Shown: one piece after another, positions 10,675-20,600 of the stretch
How the letters are laid out: each line of letters begins with the position of its first letter
Numbering within the stretch: the stretch's first letter is position 1
NCBI RefSeq assembly: GCF_910592395.1
Contig: NC_088312.1
Span: 11,782,001 to 11,846,000 of the forward strand
From: Lineus longissimus
Taxonomy: Eukaryota > Nemertea > Pilidiophora > Heteronemertea > Lineidae
DNA length: 64,000 bases
Direction of reading: 5' to 3'
Translations under genes and position numbers: made by a program
Notes under the pieces: generated by a model
What the model saw: only the letters and a program-made list of their open reading frames with translations
Database searches by the model: none
What the model was told of the DNA's origin: nothing

Positions 10675-11030
10675 ATCTGCCCATTTCGCCTTAACCTTAT
10701 TCGCCTTATCCAATTTTGCCTTCTCCCATTTAGCCTTCTCCTAACTTGCCTTTTCTCAATTCGCCTTCTACGATTTCGCCATCGTCTTATCTCGCCTTTG
10801 TTCCAATTGGCCTTCTTCCTAACTCGCCTTCCTCTCATCTTGCCTCATCCTAGTTTGCCTTTTCTTATTTCGCCTTTGTCCTATTCTGCCTTGGTTCCAT
10901 CCTGCCTTATCTCATCTTGCCTTTTCTTGATTGACCTTTGTGTCAATTCGCCTTCTTCCCATTTTGCCTTCTCCCGTTTCGCCATATCTCACCTCGCCTT
11001 TTATCAATTCCCCTTCGTTAAGCAAGGGGT
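10675..11030. repeat. degenerate 16-bp GCCTT satellite (plus orientation)
   Basis: About 22 copies of a 16-base unit, roughly TTCGCCTTNTCCNATT. GCCTT is strongly kept at each period, whereas the rest varies heavily. Its stops-free reading gives a spurious Leu/Phe/Ser-rich frame at 10663-11073, which I do not call a gene. A run of about 18 Gs follows at 11042-11059. The same unit in inverted orientation lies at 11868-12235, and a short related block lies at 18294-18340 inside the Patched/Dispatched-like gene. Confidence 0.85.
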
Positions 11031-11059
11031 CTATTATTCGCAGGGGGGGGGGGGGGGGC

Positions 11060-11867
11060 AGTGTCTTGAGTAGTTTGATGATTCTGTTCAAAACAACTTT
11101 GGTACTTGTATTATCTCATGCTAAGTTATAGCATTGCTGTGAATGAAGAACATAACGTACCAAAACCATCTAAAGGGAACACTGCGTGGGACGTTCTTGA
11201 GAGCTAACTCGTTCTGTGAGAAGGCCTCATAATTCCCCAATGATCAAAGGAATACATCTTCCAGATTGCTGTATTTGAATAGGCCTATTGACCATAGTCC
11301 ATAATAAAAGAACTTCAGAAGCACTCACACTTTGAATGATCAATAAAATACTTAGCACCCCCATCCCTCCTATATAGTACCAGGTCACAAGTCTTACTCA
11401 TCAAAGAATGCCAAAACACTATGCCAAAATATTTCCATGAAAGACTTGGAAAACTCTAAGATTTGACAAACATGGGTAAAGATACTAAGTTGGTTTTGGA
11501 GATACATGTAAGCTTACATGTAGATGGTTCAGAAGTTATGAAGATTTGAAAATATTGGTAATTAAGCAACAGCCTTGGGTAGGGTACCAAAACATAATTC
11601 GTGGAAACACTCTCATATGAAAGACTGGCCCCACAAACATGGGTAAAAGAGACAAAAGTCTTTTGCAATATGGTATGTAATGTAATATGACTATAATGGC
11701 TGAGAAGTTATCTACACTTGTAATTTTGGCAATGTCCACCGGGTTTTGGTTGGGACCCCCGAATGGACCCTAGAAGCCCTTCAACACTGTTGAAGACACT
11801 TTCATATGAAAGATTGACTCAAAATCAACAAACATGGGTAAAGACACCAAGTTTGTTGCAAAGTAGG
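11060..11867. other. spacer between the two inverted GCCTT satellites
   Basis: There is no gene. A diverged pair of blocks containing ACAAACATGGGTAAAGA (near 11466, 11635 and 11828), with TTTCATATGAAAGA-like words nearby, indicates an older tandem repeat of about 175-195 bp inside this spacer. Confidence 0.55.
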
Positions 11868-12235
11868 AAGAAGGCGAAATGGGAAGAAGGCGAAATAATA
11901 CACAGGCGGGGCGGGTAAAGGCGAGATAGGATGAAGGCGAATTAGGACAAAGGTAAATTAGGACAAGGTGAAATAGGAGACGGCAGATTAAGACAATGGC
12001 AAACTCAGACGAAGGCAAGAATGGATAAGGCAACTTGTGATAAGGCAAGATAAAACAGAGGCAAAATAGCATAAGGCGAAAAATGAAAAGGCGAAAAAAG
12101 ACAAAGGCGAGATAGAATAAGGCGGATTGGGAAGAGGCAAAATTGGAAAAGGCGAAATAGGAGAAGGCGAAATGTATATTTTTTAAAGGCAAAATGGGAA
12201 AAGGCGAAAAAAGACAAGGCGAAATGGGCATGAAC
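11868..12235. repeat. degenerate 16-bp GCCTT satellite (minus orientation, AAGGC)
   Basis: This is the reverse complement of the array at 10675-11030. The unit is roughly AATNGGANAAGGCGAA, with AAGGC kept and other positions variable, about 20-23 copies. The minus-strand open frame over it (12246-11770) is a product of the repeat. The flanking phrase CGGAGAGTGGCC at about 12256-12270 is shared with the left flank at about 10606-10620. Confidence 0.85.
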
Positions 12236-12270
12236 CAGAACCACAACTATCACTGCGCCGGAGAGTGGCC

Positions 12271-13929
12271 ATGAAAATGTGGACTCATTCTTTATGATAG
12301 CCACAGGCACAGGGCCTATATGTACAATATCTATATGTCTCTAAAGGGAAAGTTTTGCAACAGATGGTTATGACAGTAAAAAGTTGACCTGAGCTTGGAG
12401 GAATATACTGGACTAAAAACAAAGCATAATATCTGCACAAAACGTTTTATGCACTGCACCCGTTGGTACGTAAAATGCATGACAGACTCCATACCACTAT
12501 ACTCCGGCGCAGAGTGCCCCCCACGCCACCAAACGGCACAGACCGACTGAGCGAGAAAAATAGGGTCTACGATTACGGGTAGACTTCTCCGTCGAAGAAT
12601 TTCGTGTTACCCAATACACGTGTCCCACGAGCACTCATCCAAAACCACACATGATCACGTACCGATTCCCGTAGACATTTCAAGGACATTAGAAAACGGC
12701 ACCAATTGACCTGTCAATCAAATGAGGTCGATTTCCCTCTTTTATTCACTTCATCCCACTGCCTCGTCGCCAATAGCACAACAGTGTTTATAAATGAATA
12801 AATACTTATTGGCAGCAATGGTGCCGAATCCATCAACAAAGCCATCAACTCACTGAATAAACCTTTAATGTCGCCAATCTACCTGTGAGCGATTGTACGT
12901 AGAATCTGTCCAAGCGCGACAAGCGGGGTTTTTCACTCGTTCATCGTCGTATACATGTTCTCATGTTGAACTTCCAGCGGTATTGCCTCCGTAGCTTACC
13001 TGGCTGAGAATTTGGTTGGTTCTCTACTGACCTCACTTTCATTCGTATATTTGTCAACCCAGAGTCGCCCTATCGTTAAATCCAGCCAATTTTGCCAATC
13101 TAATGAACACCAGATTTCCCCCCGAAAGTCGTCTGTTATATCATCCTGGCATAATCAGTGGTTTTCAATATATATAATCCCGTCTCCCGATATTTTTTTG
13201 TTTATGACGTAGGAGTAAAAAAACACCTGAAGTGCAGGATGTGCCTAATTGAGAACTTGCTAAGGCCTATATAGGACTGATATTCACCGCTGATAAGTCG
13301 GCATGATGATAGAAGAAGTACAGAAACGCACACACAAGGGAAATGTTTTGATATTTATATTGCATGATAGAATGCGAAAAGCACGGCATATACTATTTAT
13401 CGAGAGTGCATGTTAATGTCAGCGGTATAGATTTTTGTTAATAATAGCCAACACATGGTGGTTTCATAAGCTTTGCTTGCGCTGGGTAATCAGTCTATAG
13501 ACTAGTTCAGTCCAGTTATTGCTAGCCCCAGATAGCGAGTTGCCTAGGCTAGCACTTAGCTACTAATAGTGCTAACCGTTGGTGTTGATCAGAATGCAGT
13601 CGTGTCTAGGGCAGTGACAAGTTGGTTTACGATGGATTACACATAGTTTGCACAAATTTGGTAAGTAACATACGTGGTGTTTTTGATTATTTTGTGCACC
13701 TGCTTTATTGAGAATGCAAAGCTTTTTTTGCTTTTTTGGTGCAAAGAAAGCTGATATTGTTGGTGACACGTTCATTCATATCGATGGCGATTTGCCCGAG
13801 TACGAACACTGACCGACACTGGAGAAACCCAGTCCAAAACGTAGGAGTGCTGTAGGCAATGCCCTTAAAATCCTTGTTGGGAAAGGTAAGAGTATACACA
13901 GACCATCTTCCAATGGTTTCTTTTTTGCT
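12271..13929. other. gene-free stretch upstream of the Patched/Dispatched-like gene
   Basis: No coding sequence was recognised. It is lower in repeats than its surroundings. A perfect TGATTGACAG on the minus strand (plus 12711-12720) matches the composite PBX-MEIS/PREP consensus, but a single 10-mer has little weight. The stretch could hold regulatory DNA or a non-coding first exon for the downstream gene. Confidence 0.4.
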
Positions 13930-14303
13930 GCTTTATTCAAGGCTTCTTCTTTGCAGGTTAAGCTTCCCTTGGCCAAATGCTTATTTAACAGCAATTTAAC
14001 AGCTTCCTTGATTTGCAGCTTGCTTTTTTCAGATGTTAATTTGAAGCGTTTCTTTTGCTGCTTGCTTTTGTCAGGTGTTGATTTAAAACCTCTGTTTTGA
14101 ATATTTCTGTGGACAAATGTCAATTTTAAGCTTCTTTTCAACAGCTCGCTTTGATCAGATGTTAATTTGAAGTTTCTATTTTGCCCACTCCCTTGGCCAA
14201 AGCTGATGAGGGAGTTCACGCACTCTGAGCCTCTCGCAGAAGATGCCCCCCATATACGATTTGAATTTTGGCCAAATGTTGATTTGAAGCTTCTTTTTTG
14301 CAG
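13930..14303. repeat. degenerate ~69-bp array ending at the first coding exon's acceptor
   Basis: The recurring block reads roughly GTTNATTTGAAGCTTCTTTT, TGC, then AGCTTGCTTTTGNCAGAT, with copies near 14033, 14096, 14160 and 14278. Several copies carry a pyrimidine run followed by TGCAG or TGCTG. The last copy supplies TTCTTTTTTGCAG at 14291-14303, the acceptor used here for the first coding exon. The minus-strand 181-residue frame over this array (14321-13776) is repeat-driven and lacks an ATG-supported gene structure. Confidence 0.65.
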
Positions 14304-14601
14304 ACTCTTTTGGCCAACCACCGCGGCTTAACCGAAAGTTCATGCATGAAAATGTCTGCTCTGAGCCCTGATGACGATGTCCCTCCCATCTGGGATACAG
14401 ACGAGAACTTTATGTTAAACGACAGCATCCACAGCAGTGATAACCAAGCGCCCCCTGGTGACGACGAGTTTCTTCTTGATGATGGAGACGACAGATCAAC
14501 AACATTTTTGTATGGCGTCAGCACGAGGCAGAGAGTAGAATCGCCAAAGAAACATTTCTTCTTCATTCGATGGATATGCAAGCGACCAAAGACAATGTTT
14601 T
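14304..14601 (+). CDS. Patched/Dispatched-like gene, first coding exon
   Basis: The acceptor TTTTTTGCAG ends at 14303 and the donor TTTT|GTAAGT is at 14601/14602, phase 1. The first ATG in frame is 14346 (MKMSALSPDDDVPP); a second ATG at 14352 is also possible. An in-frame TGA at 14280-14282 closes the frame upstream. The encoded tail is Asp-rich, then turns basic (KKHFFFIRWICKRPKTMF) just before TM1. A non-coding 5' exon is likely upstream; the promoter was not identified. Confidence 0.75.
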
Positions 14602-17600
14602 GTAAGTATGACTGACTCCCGGAATTCGGAACATTTCCAACACGTGTTCAGACAGATCCCCAGCTGGCTTTTCAATCAGTGGGGGGAAGGGGCCGGGCAA
14701 GACTTCTCTTTTGGCCACCATCAGTCTTAAAAATTGTCAAAATCTGCATGAAAAACACGGTCCTGTAAGATGTTCTTACTATTACATATGCTAGTATTAT
14801 GTATTAGACATTCTACTGCTTAATTGCTATTGATATTCGGTACGAAAATGAATTTCTCAAAGGGTTACTGGTTGTCATGACATCACTTGTTGCTATTCGT
14901 GGCCGTTCAAGTAATTCATCAATCAACGATGCCGCTCCTGCCGTGAAGATTTGCCTGAGCGGACAAAGCATGCCAATCAGCTAATCGAAAAACAGAATGT
15001 GCACTATTGTGCATTTCCATTCAAGAATTAATTTTTTATGATTTACCAATTAAATATGTAAAACCTTTTGTGATTGGCTTATTCCTTATAGCAGCACCGG
15101 TGATGCAGAATTTTTTCTCCTCCTGCTTTCCCTGAATGAGGAAAAAAATTTCATCAAAGTGCTACCCTATGCTTGATTATAATTTTGTCATTCAAATCAT
15201 CACTTCTACCATCAGAAAGAGCTTATTGACATTTTTCCGATGAATATAGCTTACAATGTCACTAGGTTTCTTATCCCGGATTCTTATCGCTCGAAAGGCC
15301 AACTTGAGCATATGTTGGTTTTCATACAAAATGGCTTCCAGCAGGACCGCAATTTCTCCAACGATGATTATTAAAAAATCTTTTAATTGCAATAAACAGT
15401 GCACTGGAATGGCATGTAACAATAGGCCTGCCTGAAATTTGCCAGCCATGTCCAAAACCGCCTCACAAAACAAGCGAAATCGTTATTAGTGAGCATGGAG
15501 TTGTGTGACTTACATGTAGCGGCGCATGCGGCGAGTAGGCACATTATCCTCGAGGCCACCTAAAACCACGCCCGAGTTGTCCCAAATCTATGTGTCCCGT
15601 GCACGAAAACAAACAACCCTGTCAATCATCATGCAGACCCATCTGGACCACCATGGTTTTTCCATCTCATCAACCCCGGCTACGCTTAAAGGGAGTATAG
15701 ACCACGAGGTTCAGGATGCATCATTCCATGCCAGATTTCATCTCATAGCCCTCTCTATTCCAGTTCTCGCCCTGATGGGCCATGTCGCCTTTGTGGCCAT
15801 CACTGCGGTGCTTTACTTCACTGGCTACAACATCCTCCCCCTAATCCTAGATGACATGCCAGCCTTCAATATGCATGATACTATGTACAGACGTGAATTG
15901 GTAAGTGAGAAACATTTTATGCACATGTACATGTACATGTATTTGAAAGTGGGAAGTGGGAGCGTAGGCCAACACGTATTTGGAAGTGGTAAGTGGGAGT
16001 GTACACGTATTTAAGTGGGAAGTGGGACTGCACATGTATTTGGAAGTGGGAAGTGGGAACATACAGGTATTTGGAAGTGGGAGGTGAGCATGTGCATGTA
16101 TTGGAAGTTGGAGATGTAAACATCTAACTGGAAGTGGGTACACAGAGTTGCAAAATCTACGAAGTGGTAAGTGCCGACACGGAGGTGAAAATTAATTGTG
16201 AAGTGGTAGGTGGGAACACTGAGGTGCAAAAATTGCGAAGTGGAAAGTGAAAAGAAACAAGTAGGTGAAAATGATACTGGGCGGGAGCTGGTGACTGGGA
16301 TAGCTAGATGCAAAATTATCCGGAAACAAATGGGAAAAGGTCAGTGAGTGGGAATGAAATAAGAACACAACACACATGACGTTAAGCGGCCATTTTCACC
16401 AGGCTAATTAGCGACCTTAGCGCAGTCTATGTTCTCAACTGTTTTAGTTTTTTATTGTCATCAGTTCCTTTTAATTCTAGGCTTGGTTAGAAAAGGACCA
16501 AAACTACTCAGTTTTCCTGTTTGATGCTCAATACCCAACCAAACGCAGACGACTTCTATCAGAGCACGTGCCGGAAGCTGACATAGCACACTCACGCACG
16601 CGCAGATGGGCGAAGAACGTCTATCAAGAGCGGCTGCATCTTCTTTACGAATCAATGAATGTTGATGAGAATGTTTTCGATCCGGAAAGACTCGGAGCCA
16701 TTCGGAAATTTGAAACTCAACTGGAAAATGGCTTCGAAGAGGGAAAAGAATACGCAACGCCTGCTCATTGGTTCTGCGGGCATGACTCTGTGGTGGGCAT
16801 TTATGAAAATAATCTCAGTAAAATCCGTGACAAATATTTAAAAGATGAATCAGTAATCTGGTCACATATAGGAAACGATGGGGTTATAGATAAAGCGACG
16901 GGAAAGGCAAAGTCTAAATTGACTCGGTCTATCTTTACCATGTGTTACGTTAACACGTTTCACAACATTACTGTTTGGACGTTGGATGTAGTAATTCCAG
17001 AAGTACTCAGGTTGGAGCAAGATATTCTCAAACCTGCCGGGGTGCGGCTCTACTATTGGAGTTACCGGGCCTACTCAGAACAAATCTACCGAGTAGCGAT
17101 GCATGACGTATTTTTCTTCATCGGAAGTATCTCCTTCATTTTCATCTTCATGTGGGTTCAAACGTCATCATTGTGGATAACATTCTTTGGTACCATAAGC
17201 ATTTTAACCAGTTTCATCGGCGCAAATCTCATTTATAACTGCATCGTAGGATATCAATACCTTAGTTTATTCAATCTCATGGCGCTGTTTGTCGTCCTCG
17301 GAATCGGTGCAGACGATATATTTGTTTTTGTTGATTGTTGGAAGTCACTGCGTGACATCACAAGCATGGAAGAGCGGATGTCAAAGTGTTTCCGTCGGGC
17401 AGGCGTGGCCATGTTTACAACATCGCTGACAACCATGGTCGCCTTCTTTGTCAGCTCCTTCTCACAACTTCTTCCAATCTCCGCCTTTGGGTCATTCGCG
17501 GGGCTGACCGTATTCGTAAACTACATATCCGTAATCGTATTCTTCCCGACTGTCGTATCCGTCCATCACCACCATTTTGAAAACATTTGCTCCAAAGATA

Positions 17601-20600
17601 ACGACCAATACTCTTCCGCAACCAGAGGTAGGATCTTCGACCGGGTATCCAAATTCTTCGGCGGGGCATTCTTCGACACGGTCACCCACCGGATTACAAA
17701 GTGGATCAGCCTCTCCGCATTCGGCCTCCTCGCAACAGGAATGATCATCTCCTGTACCGATTCCAGGTTGGACCAAAACTTATTCGTGAGTAGACCTACC
17801 TGTTTCACTCTCCTCCGTAGAGCAGACGAGCAGTCTCCTCAAATTTCATTCCATACTTGTGATTGGTTATCAAATCAGGCTAGCTGTTGCAGTGCTAAAC
17901 GTTTCTGATTGGATAATCTGACAGTTACTCTTAACGTTGTGCAATGAAACAAATGAGGAAAGCACGCGCTAAATCATTGATGGAACCAGCAAGTTTACTG
18001 TATATTGAACGTGTATTGATAATATCGCTAATGAGACACCACGATTTCTTTCTTTATATCAATGTCGTACAGAGCGCTACCTCAATATTATATGATTTAG
18101 TTGAATCCATGCATTCGCTCATTCATGCTTCTCTCTTCATTGCAGTTGAAGGCATTTAAGGGCAACAACATGTTCGAGACAGCCCTGTTGATGACAGCTT
18201 TTGACTTCAAACTTGGTGTAAATGATAAGATGGTGTTGGTTTACATGGTTTGGGGGTTGGAGCCTCGGAACATGGATCAATGTGACAGGTTAGCCTTCGC
18301 CTTCTCCTTCTCCTACTTCTTCGCCTTCTCCCCTTAGCTTCTTCTTTGTCTACCCTTTCTCCTAGCACTTCGTTGCACTTTCCCGAGACGCAAATTCCCA
18401 CTGCCGCAAATGCTAAAATATCGAACTCAATGTCGGTCATTTTGCCTTATCCGTCTTTCTTCGTTCTTGACTTGATAACGTATGTCTTATCTGCTTATAG
18501 GAAATCTCTCATTTGTTTCAGATTGAAGTACGTTAGATGGAATCCGTGCCAAGGACTTCCAGCCAAAGATATTCATTTCTCACTCGAATCAGCAGAAAAT
18601 CAATTAGCGATGTTGGTAAGTTATGGCACTTATTTCAGTTTTGCACCGTTCCAGAATCTATGCAACAACCTCACCCTCCACCAGGGTCCGTCTCGTGATG
18701 TTCTCGCTCTTTGTTCCGTTTCAGAATCTATGCATAACCTCACCCTCCACCAGGGACCGTCTCGTGATGATCTCGCTCTCTGTTCCGTTTCAGAATCTAT
18801 GCAACAACCTCACCCTCCACCAGGGACCGTCTCGTGATGATCTCGCTCTCTGTTCCGTTTCAGAATCTATGCAACAACATCACTCACCTCCAGGGGCCGT
18901 CTCGTGATGATCTCAAGCTCGACCGTGACAAGAATGGAAATAGGGTCGTCTGCTTTATGCAATATTTTGATACATATCTCAGGGTAAGATGAAATGGCTG
19001 TATCATGAATTCATCAATCGGCGTTGTTGGTTGCTAGAAAATGACGATGGAAACATTTTTTGATCAACGTTGCAGTGGGTTTTTCTAAGGCTGTCTTCAA
19101 AATATGCGAACCCCGGTGTTGAGTCGTATACTCATGCTCTATACAGTGTCTCAAAGCAGGAATTCGCAGCAACATTTGACATGTTGCCGCTGCGTTGGTT
19201 CTCAGTTTTCCCCTTTAAAATTTGTTTCGCTATACTAGTTGGCCTTACCTCTCTTGTTCTGGTGTAGTGAGTTGTGCTGTTTCCCCATTGAGGATGTTAA
19301 AATCATTTTTGATGAGGTTCTTTTTTTCATATAATCCTTTGTCGAGCATTCTCCAATCAAATGTACCATTCTGCTACATCGCGGTAGCAATATTTTGAAA
19401 TCAACCAATATCTCAACGTTTTAAAACTTTTTCTTTTTGGAGATGGGTGAATTTCTAGTAAACTGTTCTTCTTCAGACCAACCTATCCAAGCAATTGGGT
19501 CAAGAAATCCGTCTTCCATTGACAAAGGAGAAGTTGAAGCCAATCGTTCCGCTACTGAGGTATGCTGGCCTGGACCTTGACTTGGACAAGGTGACCAATC
19601 CATTCCAGGTAAGTGGGCATTACAGAATTGTAATCGTGGAAAATTGCCAAGATTTCCAATTTGATCACCAAGGTTTTTGTATCTTACCGGGTACCCCAGC
19701 TACGTTTAAAGGGAGAATAAGACCATGAGGTTCAGGATATCTGATACTGAAGACTTTGCTTTGTGTTCCCATTTCTAAGCTTTTCGAAATAATGCTTTCC
19801 ATGTCGTCCTGTTCGCAGGCGGAAATCCCAGGTTCTTTGCCAAAAATAATTGACCCGCGAATGGATTTAGGTCGCGGGTAGACTAAGACGGTAACTTTTT
19901 ATCTCCTTTACTAACCATTAATTCAGACCACGCATCTACGGAAGAGTTATTTCAATGACTACATACATGTCATGGCGATATTTTTACTCGAATGCGAGAA
20001 GGTTAAATTGCGATCAAAGTTTTGAAAAACGCTTTTCCATTTCACCATTTCAAGGTAGGCTCATAATCGAGGTCGTCTTGCCATAAAAACTTGACAGGAA
20101 TATCCAGCTTTGGCAGTAATTCGGGAAGTATTACAATAATTCGTCCTCCTGTAACAATCAGGTACGATGGTACCCCTCTCTACATGATTGGCGTCCTCTC
20201 TTTCAGACGTTCCTTGCCATCTGGGTTGAACAGTTTGTGCCTGACCTCAAGAAGGTGCTCGGATTTCAAAAGTCGGAACACTCAGTGATTGTTGGAAAAT
20301 ACAAAGGTACTGCTATTGATTATGTTAAGTTTTTTTAATGTGTCCGACATTAATGACTTTCATGTACATGTATACCTGCACAATAATATCCTCCTATCTT
20401 TGTTGGTGTGTTTTAATTTCCTAGTCGGTGTCACAAGTTTAGTGGAAGGCAACACATGATGAAATGTTAATGTTTGCATCACCGGTAGCAGCATACACTT
20501 TTTGGAAGGAGTGACGTCCATTTTGCGAAACACGAGAAAGTGTCATTTCTTGTTACACCGGGAGCACTAATATCAATTTTTCCTGCTAGGATATGTGTCA

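Noticed and set aside
10663-11073. 136-residue Leu/Phe-rich membrane protein
   Set aside because: It is a translation of the 16-bp GCCTT satellite. Other frames over the same array are open as well, and the inverted array at 11770-12246 gives the same artefact.
13776-14321. 181-residue Lys/Ser-rich protein on the minus strand
   Set aside because: It runs antisense through the degenerate 69-bp array and the first coding exon of the plus-strand gene. Its repeat pattern explains the open frame.
15526-15763. Extra coding sequence upstream of exon 2 of the Patched/Dispatched-like gene
   Set aside because: The frame is open, but it includes an interspersed repeat also found in intron 7 and lacks a pyrimidine-rich acceptor in the right phase. 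The acceptor at 15763 joins exon 1 cleanly at TM1.
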